Positions 45,913 to 59,003 of a DNA stretch of 64,000 bases are shown piece by piece. Source of the stretch: Gallionella sp. (GTDB lineage: Bacteria > Pseudomonadota > Gammaproteobacteria > Burkholderiales > Gallionellaceae); the NCBI GenBank assembly GCA_023259035.1, contig JAHFRA010000010.1:27489-91488 (forward strand), in the 5' to 3' direction. Positions within the stretch are counted from its first letter, which is position 1. The number at the start of each line of letters is the position of its first letter. Position numbers and translations under genes: made by a program. The notes below the pieces were generated by a model. It saw only the letters and a list, made by a program, of their open reading frames with translations, was not told where the DNA came from and searched no databases.

Positions 45913-47817
45913 TCAGGTTCCCTGAGCAGGTTGCGTAGGCGCAGTGGCCGGGGCGGTCGGGGTTGTATCCTGCGGCGGTTGCGGTGCCTGGGTGCTTTGG
46001 CTTGGTTTGGGCGGGCGCGGCGGGCTGCCGGCCATGATGTCATTGAGTTGGTCGGAATCAAGGGTTTCCCATTCCAGCAGGGCTGCGGCCATAGCCTCGA
46101 TTTTGTCGCGATTCTCTTCGATCAGGCGGCGCGCCAGCGCATATTGCTGGTCGATGATGCGGCGAATTTCGGCATCCACCTGCTGCATCGTCGCCTCGGA
46201 AATATTTTTGTGGGTGGTCACCGAACGCCCCAGAAATACCTCGCTCTCGTTTTCGCCGTAGACCATCGTGCCAAGCGCATCCGACATGCCCCACTGGGTC
46301 ACCATGCGCCGCGCCATGTCGGTGGCACGTTCGAAATCGTTGGAAGCGCCGGTAGTCATCTGGTGCATGAAAATCTCTTCGGCGATACGCCCGCCGAACA
46401 GCACCGCGATGGTATCGAGGATGCGCACCTTGTCCATGCTGTAGCGGTCTTCTGTCGGCAACTGCATGGTCAAGCCCAGCGCGCGTCCGCGCGGAATGAT
46501 GGTCACCTTGTGCACCGGGTCGGTCTTGGGCAGCAGCTTGGCCACTACCGCATGGCCGGACTCGTGATAGGCGGTGTTGCGGCGCTCTTCTTCTGGCATC
46601 ACCATCGAGCGGCGTTCCGCACCCATCATGATCTTGTCTTTGGCCGCCTCAAAATCATTCATATCGACGAAACGCTTACCGCGCCGTGCAGCAAACAACG
46701 CCGCCTCATTGACCAGGTTGGCCAAGTCAGCACCGGACATGCCCGGTGTGCCGCGTGCCAGAATGTCGGCTTTTACGTCCGGTGAAATCGGCACCTTGCG
46801 CATATGCACCATCAGAATTTGTTCACGCCCGCGAATATCCGGTAACGGCACAACCACCTGACGGTCGAAACGCCCCGGGCGCAACAGCGCCGGGTCGAGA
46901 ACGTCGGGGCGGTTGGTCGCGGCGATCACGATCACCCCGCTGGCGCCCTCGAAACCATCCATTTCCACCAGCAGCGCATTCAATGTTTGTTCACGCTCGT
47001 CGTTACCGCCACCGAGGCCTGCGCCGCGTTGCCGACCTACCGCGTCGATTTCGTCGATGAACACGATACAGGGTGAATGCTTCTTGGCTTGTTCGAACAT
47101 GTCGCGCACACGCGCCGCGCCCACGCCGACAAACATCTCCACAAAGTCGGAGCCGGAGATCGAGAAAAACGGCACTTTGGCTTCGCCGGCAATCGCTTTC
47201 GCCAGCAGTGTCTTGCCGGTTCCCGGGCTGCCCACCAGCAGCACACCGCGCGGAATGCGTCCGCCGAGATTCTGAAATTTGGTCGGATCGCGCAGGAAGT
47301 CCACCAGTTCGGATACTTCTTCCTTGGCCTCATCGCAACCCGCCACATCGGCAAACGTGAAACGCTCCTTGTTCTCATCCAGCATGCGCGCACGCGATTT
47401 GCCGAACGAGAATGCACCGCCCTTGCCGCCGCCCTGCATCTGGCGCATGAAGAAGATCCATACGCCGATCAGCAAAATCATCGGAAACCATGACACAAAA
47501 ATATTCATCAGGAAAGACTGCTCTTCTTCCGGCTTGGCTTCAATCTTTACGCCGTTCTTCAGCAGATCGGAAACCATCCACAAATCGCTCGGCGCGTAGC
47601 TGGTGATGCGCTTGCCATCAACAGTCACTGCCTTTAAGGTGCGCCCCTCGATGGTGACCTTGGCTATATGCCCCTGCTTTACTTCCTCGAGGAATTGCGA
47701 ATAGTCCAATTGCGATTTGGGCTCTTGCTGCTGGCGTGTGTTGAATTGATTGAAAACAGTCATCAGCACCAGTGCCACGACCAGCCAAATTGCAATACTC
47801 TTAAACATGTTATTCAA
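45913..47817 (-). CDS. ftsH: ATP-dependent zinc metalloprotease FtsH
   Basis: The 634-residue protein has two membrane helices (about 6-21, 105-124), Walker A GSPGTGKT (196-203), Walker B IVFIDEID, the arginine-finger SRH region and the zinc site HESGH (418-422). The Pro/Gln/Thr-rich tail is variable. Its start is probably the TTG at 47817, because AAGGAG lies five bases away and the resulting MNNMFK start resembles other betaproteobacterial FtsH; ATG 47808 is spaced too far. It degrades membrane and short-lived cytoplasmic proteins. Confidence 0.97.
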   Translation of the reverse strand: MNNMFKSIAIWLVVALVLMTVFNQFNTRQQQEPKSQLDYSQFLEEVKQGHIAKVTIEGRTLKAVTVDGKRITSYAPSDLWMVSDLLKNGVKIEAKPEEEQSFLMNIFVSWFPMILLIGVWIFFMRQMQGGGKGGAFSFGKSRARMLDENKERFTFADVAGCDEAKEEVSELVDFLRDPTKFQNLGGRIPRGVLLVGSPGTGKTLLAKAIAGEAKVPFFSISGSDFVEMFVGVGAARVRDMFEQAKKHSPCIVFIDEIDAVGRQRGAGLGGGNDEREQTLNALLVEMDGFEGASGVIVIAATNRPDVLDPALLRPGRFDRQVVVPLPDIRGREQILMVHMRKVPISPDVKADILARGTPGMSGADLANLVNEAALFAARRGKRFVDMNDFEAAKDKIMMGAERRSMVMPEEERRNTAYHESGHAVVAKLLPKTDPVHKVTIIPRGRALGLTMQLPTEDRYSMDKVRILDTIAVLFGGRIAEEIFMHQMTTGASNDFERATDMARRMVTQWGMSDALGTMVYGENESEVFLGRSVTTHKNISEATMQQVDAEIRRIIDQQYALARRLIEENRDKIEAMAAALLEWETLDSDQLNDIMAGSPPRPPKPSQSTQAPQPPQDTTPTAPATAPTQPAQGT

Positions 47818-47882
47818 AATAGCTCCTTAAAACGGCATTCCCGCTGTTGCTGTGCTGGGTCATTAAACTATGTATTGCCATA

Positions 47883-48503
47883 TTACTCAAGTTTTCCGCT
47901 GGCCAATAAATATAACTCACTGCTCCGGTCACGCGAGGCTTTTGGCTTGCGCGTCACCACTTTTGCGAAACGACTGCGCATCAGGGCATAAAAATCCTCA
48001 AATCCGACACCCTGAAACACTTTGACGATGAAGCTACCCTCCTGCTTCAGATGTTCGAGCGCGAATTCCATCGCCAGTTCCGCAAGATGCATGGCCCGCG
48101 CCTGATCGGCTGATGCTACGCCGCAGATATTGGGGGACATATCGGAAATTACAAGGTCGACCGGCTTTCCTTGCAGTAAACCTTCCAGCTGTTTCAACAC
48201 GGCCTCGTCACGGAAATCGCCCTGGATAAACTCCACCCCGGCCAGCGGATTGAGCGGCAGCAAATCCAGCGCGATTACCTTCCCGTTGCGCCCTACCTTG
48301 CTTGCTGCCACCTGCGACCAGCCACCCGGAGTCGCGCCCAGATCCACCACCACCGTGCCAGGCTTGAGCAGGCGGTCCTTGGCGTCGATTTCCAGCAGTT
48401 TGTAGGCGGCGCGCGAGCGATAGCCCTCTTTCTGTGCCAGTTGCACAAAAGGGTCGTTGATATGCTCGCGCATCCATTGTTTGCTGGTTTTGGAAGGCTT
48501 CAT
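47883..48503 (-). CDS. rlmE: 23S rRNA 2'-O-methyltransferase (U2552)
   Basis: The 206-residue protein has [13 protein letters not shown], the SAM motif [22 protein letters not shown] and FIVKVFQG, giving the K-D-K-E catalytic set of RlmE/FtsJ. It methylates the A-loop uridine of 23S rRNA. It is followed by ftsH, the common rlmE-ftsH pairing, and is divergent from yhbY across a palindrome. Confidence 0.96.
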   Translation of the reverse strand: MKPSKTSKQWMREHINDPFVQLAQKEGYRSRAAYKLLEIDAKDRLLKPGTVVVDLGATPGGWSQVAASKVGRNGKVIALDLLPLNPLAGVEFIQGDFRDEAVLKQLEGLLQGKPVDLVISDMSPNICGVASADQARAMHLAELAMEFALEHLKQEGSFIVKVFQGVGFEDFYALMRSRFAKVVTRKPKASRDRSSELYLLASGKLE

Positions 48504-48511
48504 CGTATTTG

Positions 48512-48562
48512 AGGCCTCTGCACAACTAATGCACTCGCTGATGCTGCGTTGTGCAGAGGCCT
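48512..48562. repeat. 51-bp palindrome between rlmE and yhbY
   Basis: AGGCCTCTGCACAAC (48512-48526) and its exact complement (48548-48562) enclose a 21-base loop. The arm resembles terminal repeats of some IS5-type elements, so this may be a miniature relic. It begins eight bases upstream of the rlmE start. Confidence 0.8.
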
Positions 48563-48649
48563 TCGTTCAGTTTAAATGGAACAACTACATTTTCTGCGAT
48601 TCTAGCAATAACCTGATAGAATTCGCGCCTTAATGGAAGGCTAATCAAT

Positions 48650-49003
48650 ATGTTATCTCTTACCGTATCCGAACGCCTTGCCCTGAAAGGCCGTGCCCAC
48701 GCCTTGAGTCCAACGGTGATGATAGGCAATGCGGGCTTGACCGAATCGGTATTAAAGGAAATCGCGGCGACCCTGAAAACTCATGAACTCATCAAAATCC
48801 GGGTCATGGCGGAACGCCCGCAGCGCGAAGCCATCCTGACCGAAATCTGCACCCAGCTGAACGCCGCACCAGTGCAGCATATCGGCAAAATCCTGGTTGT
48901 CTACCAGCCCAACCCGGAAGCGCACCAGATCGAAATCAGGAAAGCGCCGCGTCACAAGGGCAAGAAACCGCTGACCAAGAAACAGCTCGGAAGCCGTACT
49001 TAA
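48650..49003 (+). CDS. yhbY: Ribosome assembly RNA-binding protein YhbY
   Basis: The 117-residue protein has the CRM domain pattern LKGRAHALSPTVMIGNAGLT with the GxxG-like loop and HELIKIRVM, plus a basic tail (RHKGKKPLTKKQ). CRM proteins bind pre-50S particles. It is divergent from rlmE, the usual arrangement. Confidence 0.93.
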   Translation: MLSLTVSERLALKGRAHALSPTVMIGNAGLTESVLKEIAATLKTHELIKIRVMAERPQREAILTEICTQLNAAPVQHIGKILVVYQPNPEAHQIEIRKAPRHKGKKPLTKKQLGSRT

Positions 49004-49135
49004 AACACTCGTTCTCCAAAATTCAAAATTTCTAAGCCAGGCTAGGCGTGCGAAAGAAATCGCAGCGCCGCATATGCGTTATATGCAAGCAAGATTTCTT
49101 GAGCACAACAACGCATGGCGACGAAATTTTGGATT

Positions 49136-49612
49136 TTAGATGTACTGGATGTCGACTACCTCGTATTCCCTTACCCCGCCCGGCGTCTGCACTTCGGCGA
49201 TGTCGCCGCTGAATTTGCCGATCAGGGCGCGCGCAATCGGCGAACTGATGGAAATCTTGCGCTGCCTGATATTGGCCTCGTCGTCGCCGACGATCTGATA
49301 GGTGACGACGTCGCCGTTGTTGACATCTTCAAGTATCACCGTCGAACCGAACACACAACGACCATCCGCGTTGAGTGTCTTGGGGTCGATGACCTGCGCG
49401 CTGCCCAGCTTGCCTTCCAGCTCGACGATGCGCCCCTCGACAAACGACTGACGTTCCTTGGCGGCATCGTATTCGGCATTTTCAGACAGGTCGCCTTGTG
49501 CACGCGCTTCGGAGATGGCGTTAATCACCGCCGGGCGTTCTACCGTCTTCAATTGATGCAATTCCTGGCGCAACAGCTCCGCGCCGACGACAGTCAATGG
49601 GATTTTACTCAT
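49136..49612 (-). CDS. greA: Transcription elongation factor GreA
   Basis: The 158-residue protein has an N-terminal coiled coil (ELLRQELHQLKTVERPAVIN) with the acidic tip ARAQGDLSENAEYD, and a C-terminal FKBP-like domain. It restarts stalled RNA polymerase by stimulating transcript cleavage. It follows carB by 17 bp, the conserved carA-carB-greA order. Confidence 0.97.
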   Translation of the reverse strand: MSKIPLTVVGAELLRQELHQLKTVERPAVINAISEARAQGDLSENAEYDAAKERQSFVEGRIVELEGKLGSAQVIDPKTLNADGRCVFGSTVILEDVNNGDVVTYQIVGDDEANIRQRKISISSPIARALIGKFSGDIAEVQTPGGVREYEVVDIQYI

Positions 49613-49629
49613 GCCGGAACCCTTTAATT

Positions 49630-52866
<3,237 letters not shown>

Positions 52867-53988
52867 TTACTTGCCCATCATCGCAACGAAGCGATCGAAC
52901 AGAATGTCCACGTCATGCGGGCCAGGACTCGCTTCGGGATGCCCCTGAAAGCAGAACGCGGGCTTATCGGTCAGCTCAAAACCTTGCAGCGTGCCGTCGA
53001 ACAATGAGATGTGCGTGACGCGCGCATTTTTCGGCAACGTTGACGCGTCCACCGCGAAGCCGTGGTTCTGACTGGTGATCATCACGCGCTTGCTCTGCAT
53101 GTCCTGCACCGGATGGTTTGCACCGCGATGACCGAACTTCATCTTCACCGTCTTGGCACCCACCGCCAAACCCATCAATTGATGACCCAGACAGATACCA
53201 AACATTGGCACGCCTGCTGCCAGTAATTGTTGCGTCGCCGCAATCGCGTAATCGCAAGGCTCGGGATCGCCGGGGCCGTTGGACAGAAACACCCCGTCCG
53301 GTTCCATCGCCAACACCTCTGCTGCTGTTGTTTTGGCAGGTACCACGGTGATGCGGCAACCGCGTTCGGCCAGCATGCGCAGGATATTGCGTTTCACACC
53401 GAAATCGTAAGCCACCACATGGCATTTGCTATGTGCAGTTTCGCCATAGCCAACGCCTAACGCCCATTCGCGCTGCGTCCACGAGTAGGACTTGGCGCAG
53501 CTCACCTCCCTGGCCAGATCCATGCCGGCCAATCCGGTAAAGCCGCGTGCCGTCGCGAGCGCCGCCGCCTCGTCCGTGCCGGTAGCGATGCAGCCGTTTT
53601 GCGCACCCCTCTCGCGCAGGATGCGCGTCAGTTTGCGTGTGTCAATCCCGGCGATCGCTACTACCTTGTTGGTCTTGAGATAATCGGGCAGTGGCTGCGT
53701 ACTGCGCCAGTTGCTCACCGTTAACGACAAATCACGAACCACCAGTCCGCTAGCGAATACCTGGCGCGACTCCACATCTTCGCTATTCACACCGACGTTA
53801 CCGATGTGCGGACAGGTCAGCGTGACGATTTGTTTGCAGTAGGAAGGATCCGTGAGAATTTCCTGATAGCCGGTCATCGAAGTATTGAATACCACTTCGC
53901 CAGCACTGCTGCCGACAGCTCCAATGGCAACGCCCCGAAACACCGTGCCATCGGCAAGCACAAGAATGGCTGGGTTCGTTTGCGGCAC
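52867..53988 (-). CDS. carA: Carbamoyl-phosphate synthase small subunit
   Basis: The 373-residue protein begins at GTG 53988, behind GGGAG, giving [18 protein letters not shown]; the longer frame to 54063 adds a non-conserved stretch. The glutamine amidotransferase triad is visible ([11 protein letters not shown] with Cys; [10 protein letters not shown] with His). It supplies ammonia to CarB. A good promoter lies upstream at 54062-54090. No arginine or PyrR leader was recognised. Confidence 0.97.
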   Translation of the reverse strand: MPQTNPAILVLADGTVFRGVAIGAVGSSAGEVVFNTSMTGYQEILTDPSYCKQIVTLTCPHIGNVGVNSEDVESRQVFASGLVVRDLSLTVSNWRSTQPLPDYLKTNKVVAIAGIDTRKLTRILRERGAQNGCIATGTDEAAALATARGFTGLAGMDLAREVSCAKSYSWTQREWALGVGYGETAHSKCHVVAYDFGVKRNILRMLAERGCRITVVPAKTTAAEVLAMEPDGVFLSNGPGDPEPCDYAIAATQQLLAAGVPMFGICLGHQLMGLAVGAKTVKMKFGHRGANHPVQDMQSKRVMITSQNHGFAVDASTLPKNARVTHISLFDGTLQGFELTDKPAFCFQGHPEASPGPHDVDILFDRFVAMMGK

Positions 53989-54061
53989 CGGATACTCCCA
54001 AGATTTTTGACATAAAGAAGCGGAACGAACCGTACGTTCATCCCGCTTTGAATTGGCGCGC

Positions 54062-54090
54062 ATTATATAGGATTAGCGAGGGTGCATCAA
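54062..54090 (-). promoter_or_regulatory. carAB promoter
   Basis: On the minus strand TTGATG (54090-54085), a 17-base spacer and TATAAT (54067-54062) form a near-consensus sigma-70 promoter, placing the transcript start about 65 bp before the carA GTG. Confidence 0.7.
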
Positions 54091-54141
54091 TGCGGAATCA
54101 GCACTGGTAATTGTTTTTACGATTCGCTCACTACCTTGCGG

Positions 54142-54147
54142 TATAAT
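54142..54147 (+). promoter_or_regulatory. rhlE promoter -10 box
   Basis: GGTATAATGCAG contains a consensus -10. The ATG at 54146 falls inside it and so cannot be used by transcripts from this promoter. The -35 element is not clear. Confidence 0.45.
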
Positions 54148-54280
54148 GCAGTTTGCCCTACGCCAAACCAATCAGCGTGGCGGTCTCTTAAATCACTCCC
54201 GATCTTTCCGATCACTTAATTCGTCTGCCTCGATTGGTGCCGCTCAAATTGTGCGGCAGGCCGTCGCAGGAGCCAAAACT

Positions 54281-55762
54281 TTGTCAAATACCGCTGTCCC
54301 GTTATCCAATGAAATTTCTTTCGCCGATTTGAAACTGGCGCAACCCCTGATGCGCGCGATTGCCGATGCGGGCTACGAGCGCCCTACCCCGGTGCAGGCG
54401 CAGGCGATCCCGCTGGTGCTGGCCGGCGGCGATCTGCTTGCCGGGGCGCAGACCGGCACCGGCAAGACCGCCGGTTTCACGCTGCCGATATTGCACCTGC
54501 TCACCGCAAAACCGGTTGCGAACCAGCGCGCCGGTCGCCCGCGCTGTTTGATTCTCGTGCCGACGCGCGAACTCGCCGCACAGGTCGAGGAATCGGTGCA
54601 GACCTACGGCAAATATCTATCGCTGAAGTCGATGGTGATGTTCGGCGGCGTGAACATCAATCCGCAGATCAAGGCGTTGCGCGGGCAGATGGACATTCTC
54701 GTCGCCACGCCGGGACGGCTGCTCGACCATGTCGGTCAGAAGACGCTCGACCTGTCCGGCGTCGAAATCCTGGTGCTGGACGAGGCCGACCGGATGCTGG
54801 ACATGGGCTTCATCCGCGACATCAAGAAAATCCTCGCGCTGCTGCCCAAACAGCGCCAGAACCTGCTGTTCTCGGCGACATTCTCCGACGAGATCAAGAC
54901 CCTCGCCGACGGCCTGCTGCACAACCCCGGCTACGTCGAAGTGGCGCGGCGCAATTCCACGGTGGAATTGATCGAACAGAGCGTCCACATGGTGCCGCAG
55001 AAGCTGAAGAGCTACCTGCTCGCCCACCTGATCAAGCACCACGACTGGAAGCAGGTATTGGTGTTCACCCGTACCAAACATGGCGCGAACCGCCTTGCCG
55101 AAAAACTGAATACGGACGGCATTCCCGCCGCCGCGATCCACGGCAACAAGAGCCAGCCGGCGCGCACCAAGGCGCTGGCGCAATTCAAGGACGGCTCGCT
55201 GCCGGTGCTGGTCGCCACCGACATCGCCGCGCGCGGGCTGGATATCGACCAGTTGCCGCATGTGGTAAATTTTGAATTGCCGAACATCCCGGAAGATTAC
55301 GTGCACCGCATCGGGCGCACCGGGCGCGCCGGCAGCAGCGGCGCGGCGATCTCGCTGGTGGACAGCGAAGAATTATCCTACCTGAAGAGCATCGAGCGGC
55401 TGATCAAGCGCGAGATTCCGAAAGTGGCGGTGGACAGTTTCGTACCGCCCGCCAACCTTCCCGCCGAAGCCCCGCGCCCGCCGCGCCAGCCACACGGGCA
55501 ACGCCGCCATAGCCACACGACCGCAAGCGCGCCGCGCCCGGCAGGTGCGGGAAACCGCCATCAGCCGTCGCGTGACGGCCAGGGCCAAAAACCGCGTAGC
55601 CCGCAGCCGCGTAACCCACAGTCACGCGACCCGCAACAGCGCAGTGCCCCGCGACCGGCGCAAAAGCCCGCCGATCAACAGCATCTGTCCGAAGCGGCGC
55701 GCCATCAATCCATGCCGCAACCGGCTTTGTTTTCCCCCAAACCAAGCCGGAGAGGCAGCTAA
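54281..55762 (+). CDS. rhlE: DEAD-box RNA helicase, RhlE-like
   Basis: The 493-residue protein has the helicase motifs [11 protein letters not shown] (I), PTRELAAQ (Ia), [12 protein letters not shown] (II, DEAD), FSATF (III), [18 protein letters not shown] (V) and [10 protein letters not shown] (VI), and a long basic tail rich in Arg, Gln and Pro typical of RhlE. TTG 54281 is preferred: CAGGAG lies nine bases upstream and an ATG at 54146 overlaps a TATAAT box. It unwinds RNA in ribosome assembly or decay. Confidence 0.92.
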   Translation: MSNTAVPLSNEISFADLKLAQPLMRAIADAGYERPTPVQAQAIPLVLAGGDLLAGAQTGTGKTAGFTLPILHLLTAKPVANQRAGRPRCLILVPTRELAAQVEESVQTYGKYLSLKSMVMFGGVNINPQIKALRGQMDILVATPGRLLDHVGQKTLDLSGVEILVLDEADRMLDMGFIRDIKKILALLPKQRQNLLFSATFSDEIKTLADGLLHNPGYVEVARRNSTVELIEQSVHMVPQKLKSYLLAHLIKHHDWKQVLVFTRTKHGANRLAEKLNTDGIPAAAIHGNKSQPARTKALAQFKDGSLPVLVATDIAARGLDIDQLPHVVNFELPNIPEDYVHRIGRTGRAGSSGAAISLVDSEELSYLKSIERLIKREIPKVAVDSFVPPANLPAEAPRPPRQPHGQRRHSHTTASAPRPAGAGNRHQPSRDGQGQKPRSPQPRNPQSRDPQQRSAPRPAQKPADQQHLSEAARHQSMPQPALFSPKPSRRGS

Positions 55763-55878
55763 AAATTGCGGTGCAATATGTTAAGGTGTGATCCACTCGC
55801 CACTATGAGCAGTTAAGTGGCGGCAAAAAATCCAAGCTCAAAATGTTTTCAATGCTATTAACAGTGGCTGGAAAATCA

Positions 55879-57198
55879 TCACCGGTCATTCATCAACTCC
55901 TCAATCTGTGTAATAGATTTAGGCGCAGCCCCGGTTAATACCTCATTGCCTTGTGCGGTAATCGCCACATCGTCTTCGATGCGGATACCGATGCTCCACA
56001 ACGCCGACGGCACGTCATCGGCGGGGCGGATGTAGCAGCCCGGCTCGACGGTCAGCACCATGCCGGGTTGCAGCGCGCGCCAGTCAGCACCGATTTTGTA
56101 ATCGCCGACATCGTGCACATCCATGCCCAGCCAGTGGCCGGTGCGGTGCATGTAGAACCTTTTGTAGCTTTCACTTTCCAGCACGGCATTCACGCTGCCT
56201 TGGCACAACTTGAGGTCGATAAAACCTTGCGCCAGGATACGCAGCGCGGCGTCATGCGGCATGTCCCAAGTATTGCCCGGTTGCGCGGCGGCAATCGCGG
56301 CGGCTTGTGCGGCGAGCACGATCTCGTAGACATCTTTTTGCGCGGCGGAGAAACGCCCGTTTACCGGATAGCTGCGCGTGATGTCGGAGGCGTAGCCGTC
56401 CAGCTCGCAGCCCGCGTCGATCAGCAGCAGGTCACCATCCTTGAGCATGGCATCGTTGCCCACGTAATGCAGCACACAGGCGTTTGCACCACCTGCGACG
56501 ATGGAGGTGTAAGCGGGATGGCGCGCGCCGTGGCGGCAGAATTCATGCAGCAGTTCCGCCTCGACTTGATACTCGAACTGGCCGGGACAGGTGAATTGCA
56601 TCGCGCGCCGGTGCGCCTGCGTGGAGATGGCGGCGGCACGACGCATGATGTCCAGTTCGTGGGTGTCCTTGAACATCCGCATTTCATTGAGCAGCGCGCG
56701 CACGTCGCGAATCTCGTCCGGTGCGCGGATGCCGCTACGCACTTTGGCCTGTACTGCGCCGCGCAGCTTGAGGATGTGCTGATCCCATGCGGCATCGTGG
56801 CCGAGCGGGTAAAACAATGCGGGCTGGTTGCCCATCAGTTCGACCAGTTTTTCATCCAGTTGCGCAATGGAATAAGCCGCGTCGAAACCGAATTGCTCTT
56901 TTGCGGCATCGGGGCCGACGCGGTAGCCGTCCCAGACTTCGCGCTCCGGATTTTTTTCGCGGCAGAACAGAATGGACTGCGGCTGGCTTTGCCCATCCTG
57001 ACCGGCAACCAGCACCAGCACGGCTTCCGGCTCGGTAAAGCCGCTCAGGTAATAAAAATTGCTGTCGTAGCGGTACCCGTAATGTGTGTCGCCGTTGCGC
57101 GCCACTTCCGGCGCGGTGGGAATGATGGCGATGCCGCGCTGCATTTTTTCCAGCAGGCGGGTGCGGCGTTGTGCGTAGATGGTCGAGTCAAAAGTCAT
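55879..57198 (-). CDS. pepP: Xaa-Pro aminopeptidase
   Basis: The 439-residue protein has an N-terminal PepP domain ([19 protein letters not shown]) and a pita-bread metallopeptidase domain with [23 protein letters not shown]-like [13 protein letters not shown], and TVEPGCYI, giving the Asp-Asp-His-Glu-Glu metal set. It removes N-terminal residues before proline. ATG 57198 overlaps the murU stop (ATGA); the frame running on to 57594 is a shadow of murU. Confidence 0.95.
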   Translation of the reverse strand: MTFDSTIYAQRRTRLLEKMQRGIAIIPTAPEVARNGDTHYGYRYDSNFYYLSGFTEPEAVLVLVAGQDGQSQPQSILFCREKNPEREVWDGYRVGPDAAKEQFGFDAAYSIAQLDEKLVELMGNQPALFYPLGHDAAWDQHILKLRGAVQAKVRSGIRAPDEIRDVRALLNEMRMFKDTHELDIMRRAAAISTQAHRRAMQFTCPGQFEYQVEAELLHEFCRHGARHPAYTSIVAGGANACVLHYVGNDAMLKDGDLLLIDAGCELDGYASDITRSYPVNGRFSAAQKDVYEIVLAAQAAAIAAAQPGNTWDMPHDAALRILAQGFIDLKLCQGSVNAVLESESYKRFYMHRTGHWLGMDVHDVGDYKIGADWRALQPGMVLTVEPGCYIRPADDVPSALWSIGIRIEDDVAITAQGNEVLTGAAPKSITQIEELMNDR

Positions 57199-57950
57199 GG
57201 CGCATTGTGCGATGAACGGGACGTTTTTTGCAATGAACAAATTTGGCTGTCGAGTTTGGCGAGACGTTGCGGTGTGCCGACATCTACCCATAAGCCCCGA
57301 TGATGTTCGCCGCTGACCTTGCCGAGGGCGATTTGCGCGCGCAGCAACGGCGCGAGTGGGGCGGTGCCGCCGCGCGGAATGTCCTTGAACAATGATGGCT
57401 GATAGATGCCGATACCGCTGAAAGTGAGCTTCGTGGGCAGCCTCTCTCCCCCAGCCTCTCCCCCGCAGGCGGGGGAGGGGAGCGGAACGAGGCGGCTCCC
57501 ATTCAAAGCGAAATCCCCGTTTGGATGGTGGGGCGGATTGTCGATCAGCACCAGATGCGCGGCATCGCCGCTGGCTTGCAGCATGGAGGCGCACTCGGCC
57601 AAATGCACAAAATCATAGTCGCAGTAGATGTCGCCGTTGACCACGGCGAAGGGCTGCTCGCCGAGCAGCGGCAGCGCGTTGGCGATACCGCCCGCAGTTT
57701 CCAGCGCACTGGCTTCGGGTGAATATTGAATGCGCGCGCCGAACCGGCTACCGTCGCCCAGTGCGGCCTCGATCTGTACGCCGAGATGAGAATAATTAAT
57801 CACTAGTTCATGTATGCCAGCGCATACCAGCTTTTCGATGTGCCAGACGATCAGCGATTTACCGCCGACTTCCAGCAACGGTTTGGGTGTGTGATCGGTG
57901 AGCGGGCGCATGCGTTCGCCGCGCCCCGCCGCCAAAAGCATGGCTTTCAA
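57195..57950 (-). CDS. murU: N-acetylmuramate alpha-1-phosphate uridylyltransferase, with in-frame repeat insert
   Basis: The 251-residue nucleotidyltransferase has [27 protein letters not shown] and the sugar-site segments [11 protein letters not shown] and [14 protein letters not shown]. It makes UDP-MurNAc in the AmgK-MurU recycling route. The segment [17 protein letters not shown] is encoded by a REP-like palindrome and looks like an extra loop between FALNGSRLV and KLTFSG. Both ends overlap neighbours by ATGA: amgK upstream and pepP downstream. Confidence 0.92.
   Translation of the reverse strand: MKAMLLAAGRGERMRPLTDHTPKPLLEVGGKSLIVWHIEKLVCAGIHELVINYSHLGVQIEAALGDGSRFGARIQYSPEASALETAGGIANALPLLGEQPFAVVNGDIYCDYDFVHLAECASMLQASGDAAHLVLIDNPPHHPNGDFALNGSRLVPLPSPACGGEAGGERLPTKLTFSGIGIYQPSLFKDIPRGGTAPLAPLLRAQIALGKVSGEHHRGLWVDVGTPQRLAKLDSQICSLQKTSRSSHNAP
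57437..57487 (-). repeat. REP-like palindrome inserted in frame in murU
   Basis: The hairpin CTCCCCCGC/GCGGGGGAG (57458-57477), followed on the gene strand by GCTGGGGGAGAGAGGC, has the same layout as the copy at 27252-27290. It adds about 16 codons without breaking the reading frame. Confidence 0.75.
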
Positions 57951-58942
57951 AATGTGTACCCTTCCTGAACGCTGTGCGGCTCTATTGTATCGAGCAGATT
58001 CAGCAGCGGCTTGAGTTCAATGTAGCGTGCGCAAGCGGCGCGCAAATAAGCCATTACCAGCGGCAGGTCTTTCAGATAGCCGTCCTTGCCATCGCGGTGA
58101 TACAGCCGCGCGAAAATGCCCAATATCTTGAGATGGCGTTGCACACCCATCCATTCGTAATCGCGGTAGAACACGTAAAAATCTTCAGCTACCGGCAGCC
58201 CGGCTTTACGTGCTTTTTCCCAGTAACGGATCAGCCAATCGATCACTTCCGCTTCTTCCCAGCAGATGTAGGCATCCTTGAACAGCGATGCCAGATCATA
58301 GGTAATCGGGCCGTATACGGCATCCTGAAAGTCGAGGATGCCGGGGTTGGGTTCAGATACCATCAAGTTGCGCGAATGATAGTCGCGGTGCACGTACACG
58401 CGCGGCTGAGCGAGGTTGTTGGCGACGATGCGCGCAAAAACTTCTTCCAGCTTGGCATGCTGTTTGTCGGTAAGCGTGATGCTGAGATGTTTGCCGATAT
58501 ACCACTCGGGGAACAGGCGCATCTCGCGCAGCAGCAGGGCTTCGTCGTAGGGCGGCAATTCGTTGTCGCGCGAGGCGAGCTGGATTTTTATCAGCGCATC
58601 GGTAGCCGCACCGTACAGTTCATGCGCGCTACTCTCACCGCACAACGCTTGCAGGTAAGTGGTATTGCCGAGATCGGACAGCAGCAGGAAACCCTGCTGT
58701 AAATCCTGCGCGTAAACATGCGGCACATGCACCCCGGCGGCCTCGAACAGCCTGGCGACATGCAGAAACGGTCGGCAGTCTTCGTGCTGCGGCGGCGCAT
58801 CCATTACCACCAGAGTGCGCTCTGCGAAAGTAGCGCGGAAATAGCGGCGGAAGCTGGCATCGGCAGAGGCAGGGGCAATGGTGAAGGTCTCGCCGGGAAA
58901 CTGGCTGTGCAGCCAAGCGGTAAGCTGTTGCAGACGTTGCAT
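57947..58942 (-). CDS. amgK: N-acetylmuramate/N-acetylglucosamine kinase
   Basis: The 331-residue aminoglycoside-phosphotransferase-fold kinase has ASFRRYFRA, the catalytic loop [14 protein letters not shown] and the metal motif [10 protein letters not shown]. Directly linked to murU, it is AmgK, which phosphorylates MurNAc at the anomeric carbon. ATG 58942 starts the family-like region; a TTG at 58981 would add 13 residues. It is divergent from lptD. Confidence 0.92.
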   Translation of the reverse strand: MQRLQQLTAWLHSQFPGETFTIAPASADASFRRYFRATFAERTLVVMDAPPQHEDCRPFLHVARLFEAAGVHVPHVYAQDLQQGFLLLSDLGNTTYLQALCGESSAHELYGAATDALIKIQLASRDNELPPYDEALLLREMRLFPEWYIGKHLSITLTDKQHAKLEEVFARIVANNLAQPRVYVHRDYHSRNLMVSEPNPGILDFQDAVYGPITYDLASLFKDAYICWEEAEVIDWLIRYWEKARKAGLPVAEDFYVFYRDYEWMGVQRHLKILGIFARLYHRDGKDGYLKDLPLVMAYLRAACARYIELKPLLNLLDTIEPHSVQEGYTF

Positions 58943-59003
58943 ATCGGGCTTTTTGAATTGTGTTAATGGTAAACTTGCCAAAGTTTACCACCTTACTATT
59001 GTC

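Noticed and set aside
57199..57594. N-terminal extension of pepP (132 codons)
   Set aside because: It is murU read in another frame; the conserved pepP start is the ATG at 57198, coupled to the murU stop.
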